From Nocardia asiatica NBRC 100129 (lineage in GTDB: Bacteria; Actinomycetota; Actinomycetes; Mycobacteriales; Mycobacteriaceae), in contig NZ_BAFS01000473.1 in the NCBI RefSeq assembly GCF_000308415.1, positions 1 to 64,000 on the forward strand: a stretch of DNA of 64,000 bases, written 5' to 3'. The notes under the pieces were generated by a model. It did not search any database and was not told where the DNA came from. It was given only the letters and a program-made list of their open reading frames with translations. The translations under genes and the position numbers were made by a program. Below are positions 49,440 to 59,237 of this stretch, one piece after another (positions within the stretch are counted from its first letter, which is position 1; each line of letters begins with the position of its first letter).

Positions 49440-50801
49440 CTAACGAAGGTGCCCCGCGCGCACACGGGGACGCACGATCATCGGCAGCCGGTCGAGTTGC
49501 ACAGTGGAGGCGGCGATCTGGCGCACATTCGCGCCCGTCACCGGCTCCAGCCGGACCCGCGCGGCCACGGTCGCCAAGATCGTGATCGCCTCGTACCAGG
49601 CGAAGGGCTCGCCGATACAGTTGCGGTTGCCGATGCCGAAGGGTTGGTACGCCCCACTGCGGGTGACCGATTTCCGGTATTCGGGGCTCCACCGGTCCGG
49701 GTCGAATCGCGCCGGGTCTTCGAAGTACTTCGGGTCGTTGTGCAACGCGTACGGCGAATAGACGATCGTGGCGCCCGACGGGATGGCGACCCCGCCGAGT
49801 TCGACGTCGGCGGTGGTTTCGCGCATGCCGAGCCAGGGCGGGCAGTAGCGGCGCAACGTCTCGGTGACGACCTTCTCGGTGTAGACCAGGTCGCGGATGT
49901 TGTCCGCGGAGACCGGCCCGTCGCCGAGTACGTCCACCGCTTCCTGTTCGAGCCGGTCCCGGATGTCCGCGCGCCGCCCGAGTTCGTGGAAGGCGAAAGC
50001 GAGTGTGTTCGAGACGGTTTCGAAGCCCGCCGCGTACATCGTCATGACTTCGTCCCGGATCTCGCGGTCGCTGAGCCCGGCGCCGTCGTCGAAGCGGGCC
50101 GCGATGAGCATCGAGACGATGTCGCCATGGTCCTCGCCACGAGTCCGGTACTCGGCGATGATCCGGTCGATGACATCGAAAAGCCGCCGCACCGCGGCAT
50201 CGAAGGCGCGATTGCGCAGCGGCAGCCGCGCCAACCAGGGCATCATGGCCCGTTTCGGCAATTCGGCGACGATGACGGGGAACGCCCGCAGCGACTCGGC
50301 CACCAGTTCGTCGGCGATGTCGCTGGAGAACAGCGCCTTGGCCACGATCCGCATGGCCAACGCCCCCAACTCCCGGTCCAGCTCGATCTGCTGGCCGGCC
50401 TGCCATGCCGCGACCATGGTCGCGGTGCTGTCGGCCATGATGTCGACGTACCCCGTGACTCGCTCGCGGTGGAAGCCAGGAGCCATCAACCGGCGATGAC
50501 GCATGTGCTTCGGTTCGGCCGAGACCACGAGTCCGTCGCCCAGCACCACCCGCATCGCGTCGAAGAACGGCCCTTTCTCCACGCTGTGCGCGACTTTCCC
50601 GCGCAGCAACCGATCGAGCAACTCCGGTGTGGTCACTACATAGGCATCGTCGCGGCCCAACTTTATTCGCACGATCGGATCGGGAAGCCGATGCAACTCG
50701 GCCAAGAATTCCAGCGGCCTGCGCTGCAACTGCACGCCGTGACCGAGGAAAGGCCAGGCTCGCCTCGGCGAGCTACCGGCCGTCGTGAGGACACTCATCA
50801 T
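49440..50801 (-). CDS. Cytochrome P450
   Basis: The 453-residue protein has every P450 mark: the I-helix MYAAGFETVSNTLAFAFHEL with the acid-threonine-like ET pair, the K-helix VTETLRRYCPP (ExxR), the meander PARFDPDRWSPEYRKS and the heme loop PFGIGNRNCIGEPFA with Cys395. The N-terminus is soluble (SSPRRAWPFLGHGVQLQRRP). The fold type is bacterial class I, needing separate ferredoxin and reductase, none of which is encoded here. The substrate is unknown. It starts at ATG 50801 behind GGAG and is divergent from a large LuxR regulator at 51023 with a 220-base gap, so that regulator may control it. Confidence 0.94.
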   Translation of the reverse strand: MMSVLTTAGSSPRRAWPFLGHGVQLQRRPLEFLAELHRLPDPIVRIKLGRDDAYVVTTPELLDRLLRGKVAHSVEKGPFFDAMRVVLGDGLVVSAEPKHMRHRRLMAPGFHRERVTGYVDIMADSTATMVAAWQAGQQIELDRELGALAMRIVAKALFSSDIADELVAESLRAFPVIVAELPKRAMMPWLARLPLRNRAFDAAVRRLFDVIDRIIAEYRTRGEDHGDIVSMLIAARFDDGAGLSDREIRDEVMTMYAAGFETVSNTLAFAFHELGRRADIRDRLEQEAVDVLGDGPVSADNIRDLVYTEKVVTETLRRYCPPWLGMRETTADVELGGVAIPSGATIVYSPYALHNDPKYFEDPARFDPDRWSPEYRKSVTRSGAYQPFGIGNRNCIGEPFAWYEAITILATVAARVRLEPVTGANVRQIAASTVQLDRLPMIVRPRVRAGHLR

Positions 50802-51022
50802 GAACTCCTGGATCGAATATCGAATTGCTCAGCAGGCTAGCCCGGTCGACAAGGACACTTCCCAGCCGTGAAACGTGCACCGAATACCGGCGATCGGGGT
50901 GCGGCACTCGGTCGGCGCTGTTACATATCGCACCGATCCCGCTCAACCGCAGTATTTTTCGATGTCGGAGGAAGCGTCACCGGTTGTCGGCACGACCGGG
51001 CCGGTTCTACGCTGTGCGCATC

Positions 51023-53557
51023 ATGATCGACAGGCACGGCGGCCGCGGCCCCGCGTATACGGCCCTCGCGAACACCTTTCTAGGGCGAGTCCCCGAACTC
51101 GCACGGATCGAGGCCCTCCTCGCCGATCGGACCGAACTGATCACCCTCACCGGTAGCGGCGGTATCGGCAAGACCCATCTCGCCTTGGAAGCCGTCCGCC
51201 GGCTCGGCAGCGACCCGGGCATTCACGTGTTCTGGGTGACATTGGCTCGCTTGGCCGCCGCCAGCGACAGCGCCGCCGTGCAACGGGAGATCGCCTCCGC
51301 CGTCTGCGGCGCCGTCTCCTCCGACCGGCGCCTCTTTCAAGCCATCACCGACATCCTGTCCGGCCTGGCCTCGACCGGCAGCCATCCCATCCTCGTCCTC
51401 GACAACTGTGAACACTTGCTGCCCGCCGCGATCGAACAAGTGGCGGCGCTGACCGACGCGGTGCCAGGGTTGTCGATTCTGGCGACCAGCCAGGAACGGT
51501 TGGGCTTGCCCGATGAGGCGCTGGTGACGGTGCCACCGCTGACCGGGTCCGAATCGCTGGCGCTGCTTCGCTATCACGCCGAACGCGTCGGCCGCACGAT
51601 AGACGATGCCGACGCCGCCGAAACGATCTGCAAGAAGGTCGACCACCATCCACTGCACATCCGGCTCGCCGCCGCGCGACTGCGCCACCATCCGCCCGCC
51701 CGCGTCCTGCGCGAACTGACCGGAGACCACAACGACAGCCGCCTGCGCTGGACGCCCGGCGTGCGCACGGGTGTCGACCCCCGGCACACCGACATGGGCA
51801 ACGCCATCGCCTGGTCCTACGATCTCGCCGAACCCGAAGAACAACTTCTGCTGCAACGGCTTTCGATCTTCGCCTCCGGCCACGACGGCAGCGTCCTCGA
51901 CCATCCGACCGGGCCGCACCACGGCGCCGAGCTCGACCGCATCGTCGCCGTCTGCGCCGATCCCACCGAACTCACCGCCGAGGAAATCCCGTTCCTGCTG
52001 GAACAGCTCGCCGACCGATCCCTGATATCGACCCATTTCACCACGGCGACCACCCGCTACTTCCTGTTGGAGAGCATCCGCGTCTACGCCCGCAGTCGAT
52101 GTGCCGCCCGCCCCGGCGCACCCGGCGAGATGGCACGACTCGCCGCCCGCCACCGCACCCATCACCGTGACGAACTCGTCAAGGCCCAGCAATCCGCGTT
52201 CGGTCCGGCGGAATTCACCTTCGTCGAGTGGGTCCGCTCCGCATGGCCCGACATCGCCATCGCCGTCGACAACAGCCTCGCCGCCGGCGACACCGACACG
52301 GCGCTCACGATGGCACTCAGCCTGACCACGATGCACGCCCCCTACATCCTCGGCGTGACAAGGCAGATCCAAGCCTGGACCGAGGAGGCGCTCACCCGAA
52401 GCAGAGCCGCCGGTCGGCCCTACACCGAACTCGAAGTGGCGGCGCTGACCCAGCTGGCCTGGCTCATGGGCGTGCAGAACACGCAGGACGCGGCAGATCG
52501 GCTGGCCGACGAATGCGTACGCGCCTGCGCATCGGACGGCGTCGCGCCGCCGTGGCGGCAGCAGCCCGAGATCGACTTCGGATTGCCGGCAGCGGTCGAA
52601 TTCGCCTGCGGCACGATTCTGCTGAACGTGCACAGCGATCCGCGCTCCATTTCGGTGCTGAACCGTGCCCGCCGCAAATTCGAGGCCGCGAAGGACGATT
52701 TCGGCGCGTACATGGCGCGAAGCGTCGAGAACATCGCCGAGAGCATGCTGGGCTCCCCGCGACGTGCGGCACAGCTCGCCGGGGACAACCTGCGGGTCAG
52801 CGCCGCCCACGGCTCGATGAACAGCGTGGTCTGCTCGGATTTGCAACTGTCCATCGCGTTGACGAGACTCGGGCGCCCCACCGAAGCTTTGGCCATCGGC
52901 CGGATCGTGATGGCGAATCGTCTCGCGATCGGACACCAGTGGGACGTGTTGTGGGGTGTGCACATGCGGATGTGGGCGCTTGCCCGCATCCTCACCGACG
53001 CGAGAGCCGGTGACATCGACGACGCACAGCGCATCGCGATGGCCGAGGACATCGCGCATCTCGCGGGTGGAGCCGAGACCCAAGCACTCAGCCTGGGCTA
53101 TTCCGTGGTGGGGCAGGGCCCGTTGCGCGCCGAATCGGATGCGGCCATCTCCGCCGCACGGAAAGTCCTCGGCGACGCCGACTACGACGCAGCCGAAAAG
53201 CGCGGCAGACGACTGCGCCCCGAACTCTTCGAAGTCCAGCAACTGGCTCTCGGCGCGCTGCGCATCGCCGCCCGATCACCCCGGCCGAGCGGCGAGGGTG
53301 CCACACCGTGGCGGGACCTCACCGCGACCGAGCAGGACATCGCCGTGCTCGCCGCGGCGGGCTGGCCGAATTCTGCCATCGCGCGCCGGCGGCACAACTC
53401 GATCCGCACCATCGACACCCACATGACATCGATCTTGCGCAAACTGCGCATCCGCTCCCGCGACGAAATATTCCTGCACATCCCCGCCGATCGCGCGCAC
53501 GGGCCGTTGTCCTTCACTACCGGAGGAACCAGCGGACAAAAGTCCGAATGCGTCTGA
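51023..53557 (+). CDS. STAND-type NB-ARC regulator with atypical LuxR end
   Basis: The ATG at 51023 (MIDRHGGRGPAY) is chosen; the frame extends upstream to 50825 but that part is not protein-like, and no strong ribosome site is present. The 844-residue protein has an NB-ARC domain (TFLGRVPELARIEALLADRT, Walker A TGSGGIGKTHLA, Walker B HPILVLDNCEHLL, ILATSQERLG), a winged helix near AIAWSYDLAEPEEQLLLQRL, a long helical sensor region and a C-terminal LuxR-like helix-turn-helix. That last domain departs from the usual LTxRE (LTATEQDIAVLAAAGWPNSA, IARRRHNSIRTIDTHMTSIL). It converges with a shorter relative at 53721 and is divergent from the P450. Confidence 0.87.
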   Translation: MIDRHGGRGPAYTALANTFLGRVPELARIEALLADRTELITLTGSGGIGKTHLALEAVRRLGSDPGIHVFWVTLARLAAASDSAAVQREIASAVCGAVSSDRRLFQAITDILSGLASTGSHPILVLDNCEHLLPAAIEQVAALTDAVPGLSILATSQERLGLPDEALVTVPPLTGSESLALLRYHAERVGRTIDDADAAETICKKVDHHPLHIRLAAARLRHHPPARVLRELTGDHNDSRLRWTPGVRTGVDPRHTDMGNAIAWSYDLAEPEEQLLLQRLSIFASGHDGSVLDHPTGPHHGAELDRIVAVCADPTELTAEEIPFLLEQLADRSLISTHFTTATTRYFLLESIRVYARSRCAARPGAPGEMARLAARHRTHHRDELVKAQQSAFGPAEFTFVEWVRSAWPDIAIAVDNSLAAGDTDTALTMALSLTTMHAPYILGVTRQIQAWTEEALTRSRAAGRPYTELEVAALTQLAWLMGVQNTQDAADRLADECVRACASDGVAPPWRQQPEIDFGLPAAVEFACGTILLNVHSDPRSISVLNRARRKFEAAKDDFGAYMARSVENIAESMLGSPRRAAQLAGDNLRVSAAHGSMNSVVCSDLQLSIALTRLGRPTEALAIGRIVMANRLAIGHQWDVLWGVHMRMWALARILTDARAGDIDDAQRIAMAEDIAHLAGGAETQALSLGYSVVGQGPLRAESDAAISAARKVLGDADYDAAEKRGRRLRPELFEVQQLALGALRIAARSPRPSGEGATPWRDLTATEQDIAVLAAAGWPNSAIARRRHNSIRTIDTHMTSILRKLRIRSRDEIFLHIPADRAHGPLSFTTGGTSGQKSECV

Positions 53558-53720
53558 GAACACGCGCGCTCGACGCTCCCGGCGATGAGCGCGGATGTCT
53601 CGCTTCCGAAGCGTCGCAACCTTGTGGTCCGCGCTGGCCCGGCGAGCACAGCGACCGTTGTCCCGAGCCTGACCACTCTTCTTCGCGGTGGCGATCAGGA
53701 CTCGGCGTGGTCGTCGCGCA

Positions 53721-55430
53721 TCACGCGCGGCGCCGTGCGGTGGATTCGCGACGCACCCGCTGCACGACCTCTCGGGGTACGTGTCGCACGATTTCGGCGC
53801 GAGAGGGGATCATCAGCTTGTGCCGCACGGCGGCCAACTGCGCGTCCACCGTCCGCACCGACGCGCCGCGGCGCACCGCGATCTCGCGATTGGCCCAGCC
53901 CGCCGCCGCCAGCAACGCCACCTCGGACTCGGCAGGGGTGAGCTCGCTCCACCGCGACCGCTCGGCCGACGACGGGGCGGCCACGGTGTATTCGCTGTCG
54001 GCGTGCCCGCTGTCCGGCGAAAGCCGGCGCAACACCGCACGGGCCACGTCGTAGTCACCGGACGCCAGCGCCGAGGTCGATTCCGCCCAGGCCGAGCGAA
54101 GCACGTCGCTCGCCGGTGTCCGCTCCGCCGACGACAGCACGGAGAGCACCGTCCTCGCGATCTCCAGCCCGACCATCGCCTCAGCCGGATCGGACAGGCC
54201 GGTCTGGACGGCGCCGACGATATCGCCCATGGCACCCCGGACCCAGGACATCCCGTCTCGTCCGTGCGGCCCGGCCCCGGTATCCCGCACGGCGCGCAAG
54301 CCGTCACGAAAGTACCGGCGATGCCTGCGCCGCAGTGCGGCCGCTCGATCCGGGTCCGCCGAGCACAAGCGGTCCCACGCGAACAGTCGGACGCTGCCGG
54401 CCAGGTGGTACCGCACCGCGGTGGCCGTCATGCGCATGCCGACCAGCGACTTGTCCGCCAGCTGTTCCAGCAGACGCGGCACCTGATGCGGAGCGAGCAC
54501 GCCATCGCCGGAACACACCGCGGTGACGGCCACCGACTCAACACCGTCGCGCATGTCCCCCGCGACGGCCGCGGCATCGTCGAAACCCGGCGCGAACACC
54601 GATATACGTTCCAGCAGTGCGCGCTCGGAGGTGTCGCAAAGCTCATAGGACCAGGCGATCGCCTCTCGGACACCCAGATGACGCGAGTCGGCGCCCGCCG
54701 CGGCGCCACGCGACCACCGCAACCGCATGTCGTGGTCATCACCGGTCAGTTCCCGCAGCACACCCGTCGGCGGCCGGTGCAGTAGCCGGGCAGCGGCCAG
54801 GCGAACGAACAGCGGATTGTTCTCCACCGCACGGCAGATTCGGGCCGCGACCGCGAGTTCCTGGGGGTCACCGCGCAGCGGGCGTCCGATACGGTCGGCA
54901 CGCCTACGGAACACCTCTACCGCTTGCGTGGTGGACAGCGGCGGCACTGTCACGATGTATTCGTCCACCCAGCCCACGTGCTCCCTGCTGGTCGCGAGGA
55001 TCGTCAGAGCGGGAACGACTTCGAGCAATTCCGCCACGAGCCCCGACACGCCGGCCAGCACATGCTCACAACTGTCGAGCACCAGCACCGCGGCGGCCTC
55101 GCCGCGCGCCGGGGCCAGTGTGTCCGCCAGCTCCGCCACGGGCGAACGCCAGGAACCTGCGGCTCCCGGCGCCGACGCCAGCGCGTGCGCCGCGACGGCC
55201 GCCACACCGCTGTCCCGCGGCAGGCCGGCCAACCGCGTCCAGACCACGCGGTGATCGGACGAACGCTTCAACTCACTCAGCGCCCGCTCGGCCAGCCTGG
55301 TCTTACCTATCCCTCCCGGGCCGGTGAGGGTGATCATTCCGACGCCATTGCGCACCATGGCCTCGACTCTGCGCAATTCCGCGTCCCGGCCCACGAACTC
55401 GCTCGCACCCCGCCCGGAACCACCACTCAC
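53721..55430 (-). CDS. Shorter NB-ARC/LuxR regulator, paralogue of the preceding one
   Basis: The GTG at 55430 is preferred (GGAGGG four bases upstream), which gives 569 residues starting VSGGSGRGASEFVGRDAELR; an upstream GTG/ATG at 55496/55493 has poor spacing. The NB-ARC domain has Walker A TGPGGIGKTRLA, AAVLVLDSCEHVL and ILATSREHVGW, and a winged helix near AIAWSYELCDTSERALLERI. The central helical region is much shorter than in the regulator at 51023. The HTH (LTPAESEVALLAAAGWANRE, IAVRRGASVRTVDAQLAAVR) has the same non-canonical form as that neighbour. The convergent arrangement and shared sequence features suggest an old duplication followed by divergence. Confidence 0.87.
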   Translation of the reverse strand: MSGGSGRGASEFVGRDAELRRVEAMVRNGVGMITLTGPGGIGKTRLAERALSELKRSSDHRVVWTRLAGLPRDSGVAAVAAHALASAPGAAGSWRSPVAELADTLAPARGEAAAVLVLDSCEHVLAGVSGLVAELLEVVPALTILATSREHVGWVDEYIVTVPPLSTTQAVEVFRRRADRIGRPLRGDPQELAVAARICRAVENNPLFVRLAAARLLHRPPTGVLRELTGDDHDMRLRWSRGAAAGADSRHLGVREAIAWSYELCDTSERALLERISVFAPGFDDAAAVAGDMRDGVESVAVTAVCSGDGVLAPHQVPRLLEQLADKSLVGMRMTATAVRYHLAGSVRLFAWDRLCSADPDRAAALRRRHRRYFRDGLRAVRDTGAGPHGRDGMSWVRGAMGDIVGAVQTGLSDPAEAMVGLEIARTVLSVLSSAERTPASDVLRSAWAESTSALASGDYDVARAVLRRLSPDSGHADSEYTVAAPSSAERSRWSELTPAESEVALLAAAGWANREIAVRRGASVRTVDAQLAAVRHKLMIPSRAEIVRHVPREVVQRVRRESTARRRA

Positions 55431-56156
55431 GACACCCTCCGCAGACTCGTACGACCAATCGACTCCGCCCACCAACCACTGCGGCCTGGACATCACCTAC
55501 CGACGCTCGCGACTCGAACTCCGGTCACCGTCATGGAGGTCGGCGACTGCTGCCGCCGACTCTCGGACCGGCTCGCGAGGTCGGTGCGCCACGGTTCACC
55601 CGGCCGCCCCATCGCATCGATACGGAAGCGCAGCGCTCACAGGATCCGGGCAGTTCGCGACGAGGTAATCGCGGAACCTCACAATTTCCGACCGAGGCCC
55701 CGCATGCCCCTTTCAAAGGTGCTTCGACCCGGCAAGTCCGATATAACTGTCGCGCAACAGGTTCGATCGGCAGTGCGGGAAAACGCGCGTCGCCTTCTGA
55801 CATCACCGCGTTCATGAAGACTCCTGGAGCAGTGGCTTCTACTGGCAGTGTCGTCAATCGCGACCCGATGGACAAGTAGGGAAAACCCTACACTCGCTGT
55901 AGGTGCGCCAATCGACGAGCAGCCGGAAAGCCGCTGCCGAGACAATCCGTGAAATCACTCGCGAAACGGTGGCCTGCTGCCGAATTCCCAACGATCCGCG
56001 ATGATTCGAATATGCACGATCTGCCCGACGAATCATGTGGCATGCGACGAAATCGTCGCCTCGGCACTGCGGCCGATCCGGTCGAAGCTCGAGGAGCGCC
56101 GTAAACCCTCACGTGTCATACCCAGGGCAAGTAGGGATATGGTCCCGAGTCCGCGA
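55431..56156. other. Long intergenic region with short repeats
   Basis: Some 720 bases lie upstream of the shorter NB-ARC/LuxR gene and downstream of the large LuxR gene at 56157. They contain a hairpin at 55876-55891 and two copies of CAAGTAGGGA at 55874 and 56128. Several small frames exist but none is convincing. Confidence 0.45.
55874..55891. repeat. GTAGGG-AAAA-CCCTAC hairpin with a distant CAAGTAGGGA copy
   Basis: GTAGGG (55876-55881) and CCCTAC (55886-55891) form a perfect inverted repeat with an AAAA centre. The left flank CAAGTAGGGA (55874-55883) recurs exactly at 56128-56137. The spacing suggests a binding site for one of the large regulators; no other support exists. Confidence 0.45.
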
Positions 56157-59090
56157 TCATGCCCGGAGCGCGGGCTCCACGGCTGCGCGCGCGGCCAGCG
56201 CCGCCCGTGAGGAGACGTTCACCTTGGCGAACAGCCGGGACAGGTGGGCCTCGACGGTCTTTTCGCTGACGAACAACTCCTCGGCGATCTGCCGGTTCGT
56301 CATCCCTCGGACCACACGGCTGACGATCTCTCGCTGCCGGCCGGTGAGACCGTCGAAAGCGGAGACGGGCGGATCGGGATCGCGCTCCGGCCCGGGCGAG
56401 GGCTCCGCGAGCAGGGCACGCGCTTCCCGGACGCGGGCTGTCAACTCGGCCGCTCGGTGCGCGGTCGCGATCGTCAGCGCGGCGTCGAACTCACGCTGGG
56501 CAGCAGCGGAATCGCCGGACTCGGCGAGCACCCGCCCCAGCAGCAGGCGCCCCCGGGCGGCATCGATCGGCGTGCCGCTTTTCTCGTAGAGCCGCACCGC
56601 ATCTCGACCCAGCTCCGCCGCGGATGGTTTTCTTCCCTGCGCGAACTCGAGACGAGCCCGCGCGTATCGAGCGTCGCCCACTCGCATGGGCATCATCGCC
56701 GCGGCGTCGGCGATGGTTTCCAAATGCCGGGTCACGCTCTCCGCGGCATCGAGGTTGCCCAATTCCAGTTCGGCGTCCACCAGATGACGCAGCCAGTAGG
56801 ACAGCGTTGTGGGGGGCACCTTGTCGAGGTCGCGGTAGCCCCCACCGGTCGCGATCTGCTCCCGTCCGCGCGCGTAGTCCCCCACTTCCATCAGGGCGGC
56901 CCCGTAGGCCAACGCCGGATGATGTGAGTTCACGCCCTGTGGCGCTTCGGCCGCGATTTCCACGGCGCGGAGGCCCGTGGCAAGCGCTTCCTCTCGGCGG
57001 CCGAGTAGCGACAACGCCCAGCAGCGCGTCGCTTCCGTCATCGCGGTCATCGGCGGATTGTCCAGCAGCAGTGCCGTTTCCACCGCTTCCTCGACCACCG
57101 CGAGGGCGCGCTCCAGCTTCCCCTGCACCAGCAACGCCACCGCCTGCAGGTGCAGAAGGTCGACCATGTGCCGGCCGTGTCCGGTCTCCCGGCACAACCT
57201 GATCCCCCGTTCGGCGTGATCCACGGCGACGGACCAACGCTCGAAGTTCACCTCCGCGAACATCACGTCGGTGAACCCGTTGAGCAATTCGGGCGCGATC
57301 TCACGGTCCGAGAGCGAATTCAGTATTCGAGCGGCTTCCTCGAGTGAGTCCAGGCCGAACTGCAGGCGCGAGTCCAGCTGGGTGGTGGCCATATAGGCGC
57401 TGGCGGCGGTCGCGAGCAGGTGCAGGCGGCGGTCGGTGCGCGATCGTGCTGCCTGCGACAGCTCGGCCGCGATAGCCATTGCTTGTTCCCACTCACCACA
57501 GACCATATGGCTTTTCGCCAGCTCCAACCGGTAGGAAGCCGCCTCGACACTGTTCGGCTCCACGAGTTCCGACGCCACGGACAACAGGCGGTGGCCTTCT
57601 GCCGGGTTTCCCAATCCTTGCTCGGTCGCCGCGAGCATCACCAGCATCCGTGTGCGATCAACGCGGCAGGCCTCGTCGGCGAATCCGTCGAGCGCCTCGC
57701 CGAGTACTTCCCGACTCTCGCGCAGCCGCCCGCACGAGTTGAGCGCGTCGGCCAGGGCGATCACCAGCTCGAGCCTGCGCACGTCGGGGGCCTCGGCAGA
57801 TAGCAGGCGCAACGCCGCTCGGAACCAGCGCGCGGCGGTGAGAGGTGCGCGCGCCGCCGCGCCTCTCCCAGCTTCGGACAGGACCGCTATCGCCTCCTCG
57901 TCGCCGATCGTGCTGCTGTGCTCGAGGTGATGCGCGCGGATCGACAGGTCGGCGCCGCGCGCCGCCAGTGCCACCGCCGCGCGACGGTGTGCCGCGCGCC
58001 GCCAGCCGTAACCGATCTGTTCGTAGACCGCGTGCCGGATCAGTGGATGCCGGAATGCCAACCGGCCGCTCACCCGCATGGCCTGCACCAACTGTGACGC
58101 CACCAACTCATCGATGGCCGAGGTCGTTTCCCGGTCGGCCAGAGCGCTGATCTCTACCGCCAAATCGAGGTCGAACGGCTCCCCGGCCACCGCGGCGGCG
58201 CGCAGCAGGCACTGCGCCGACTGTGACATCGTCCGGATCTCCTGCTCCAAGCTCGCCTGGACGAGCGCGGGAACCCGGCGGCCGGACAGCTGATGGCCGG
58301 GCACGAAGGACTCGCCACCGGCACGTCTCCGTGCGCGAGCGAGTTCTTGCAGGTAGAACGGGTTCCCACCGCACTCCTGATGTAGATCCGACAGTTCGTG
58401 GTCGGGCGCCCGATCGCCCAACAGCTCGGCTGTCTCCGCGAGCGACAGTGGCCCGAGCTCCAACGCCGACAGCACACCGTCCCGGGAAGCACGGCTGAGC
58501 GCGGCGGCGTGAACGGCCGGGAGCTGAGCGGTCCGTTGGGTGAGAATCAGCAGGCAACCGGGCACCGCTCCCCGTAGCAGATACGCGAGGACTTCGAGCG
58601 ATGCGTGATCAGCCCAGTGCAGGTCGTCGAAGGCCAGTACGATCGGTGCGCGCGTCACCAGCAGTTGCAGGGCCGATCGCACGCTGCGATGGCAGCGTCG
58701 CCGCTCGATCGTCGTCTCGGCCGGCGCCGACACGGCCCATCTGTGTAACGCCGGAAGAAGCCTGCCGAGCTGGGCCAAGTCCTCCGGCGTCAGCGCTCGC
58801 AGCTCCGGCTCGGGCAGCGAGCCCACCGCGTCATCGAGCGCATCGGAGATCATCGCGTACGGAATCTCCCGCTCGAGCTCGGTCGACCGGCCGACCAGCA
58901 CCTGGAAGCCGCGCTCTCGAGCGGCGGCGCACGCCGCCTCCAGCAGGCGGGTCTTGCCGATGCCGGGCTCGCCCGCCAGCGAAATCGCGGCGGTCCCACC
59001 CGCTTCGGCGGTCCGCACGGCCGCGGTGAGCGCGCGCATCTCCACGACGCGCCCCACCAACGGCCTGCTGTTCTCACACGGCCGTGGCAC
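56157..59090 (-). CDS. LAL-type LuxR regulator with AAA ATPase domain
   Basis: The GTG at 59090 is chosen because GGAGG lies just before it, giving 977 residues. An N-terminal AAA_16 domain (PLVGRVVEMRALTAAVRTAE, Walker A SLAGEPGIGKTRLLEA, Walker B APIVLAFDDLHWAD) precedes a long TPR-like helical region (about 300-880). A canonical LuxR helix-turn-helix closes it (LTGRQREIVSRVVRGMTNRQ, IAEELFVSEKTVEAHLSRLF). This is a large ATP-binding LuxR (LAL) regulator, a class that often switches on secondary-metabolite or catabolic genes. Its target is not clear; the cytochrome P450 at 49-51 kb is the only obvious metabolic gene in the same stretch. Confidence 0.93.
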   Translation of the reverse strand: MPRPCENSRPLVGRVVEMRALTAAVRTAEAGGTAAISLAGEPGIGKTRLLEAACAAARERGFQVLVGRSTELEREIPYAMISDALDDAVGSLPEPELRALTPEDLAQLGRLLPALHRWAVSAPAETTIERRRCHRSVRSALQLLVTRAPIVLAFDDLHWADHASLEVLAYLLRGAVPGCLLILTQRTAQLPAVHAAALSRASRDGVLSALELGPLSLAETAELLGDRAPDHELSDLHQECGGNPFYLQELARARRRAGGESFVPGHQLSGRRVPALVQASLEQEIRTMSQSAQCLLRAAAVAGEPFDLDLAVEISALADRETTSAIDELVASQLVQAMRVSGRLAFRHPLIRHAVYEQIGYGWRRAAHRRAAVALAARGADLSIRAHHLEHSSTIGDEEAIAVLSEAGRGAAARAPLTAARWFRAALRLLSAEAPDVRRLELVIALADALNSCGRLRESREVLGEALDGFADEACRVDRTRMLVMLAATEQGLGNPAEGHRLLSVASELVEPNSVEAASYRLELAKSHMVCGEWEQAMAIAAELSQAARSRTDRRLHLLATAASAYMATTQLDSRLQFGLDSLEEAARILNSLSDREIAPELLNGFTDVMFAEVNFERWSVAVDHAERGIRLCRETGHGRHMVDLLHLQAVALLVQGKLERALAVVEEAVETALLLDNPPMTAMTEATRCWALSLLGRREEALATGLRAVEIAAEAPQGVNSHHPALAYGAALMEVGDYARGREQIATGGGYRDLDKVPPTTLSYWLRHLVDAELELGNLDAAESVTRHLETIADAAAMMPMRVGDARYARARLEFAQGRKPSAAELGRDAVRLYEKSGTPIDAARGRLLLGRVLAESGDSAAAQREFDAALTIATAHRAAELTARVREARALLAEPSPGPERDPDPPVSAFDGLTGRQREIVSRVVRGMTNRQIAEELFVSEKTVEAHLSRLFAKVNVSSRAALAARAAVEPALRA

Positions 59091-59237
59091 ATCTCCTCCG
59101 TAGCAACTCTGAGGGAGTTCGCCCTGGCACAACCCTTTTCGGAGGTATCGTAGCCACCGGCTCGCACCGGTGCGCGACCGCAATACTCGGGGGCCGCTCT
59201 GTCACCGCCAGGATCTGCCCGCATCATGAGAGCATGA

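Noticed and set aside
50978..50997. Imperfect inverted repeat CGGTTGT/ACGACCG between P450 and the LuxR gene
   Set aside because: It has a mismatch and lies in GC-rich sequence where such repeats arise by chance; not strong enough to list as an operator.
50825..51022. Upstream extension of the NB-ARC regulator
   Set aside because: The 66 extra residues are Arg-rich and not protein-like, and the NB-ARC entry begins just after ATG 51023.
51080..53242. 720-codon minus-strand frame opposite the large NB-ARC regulator
   Set aside because: The plus-strand frame has Walker and HTH motifs with good codon bias; the minus frame is Gly/Arg-rich shadow.
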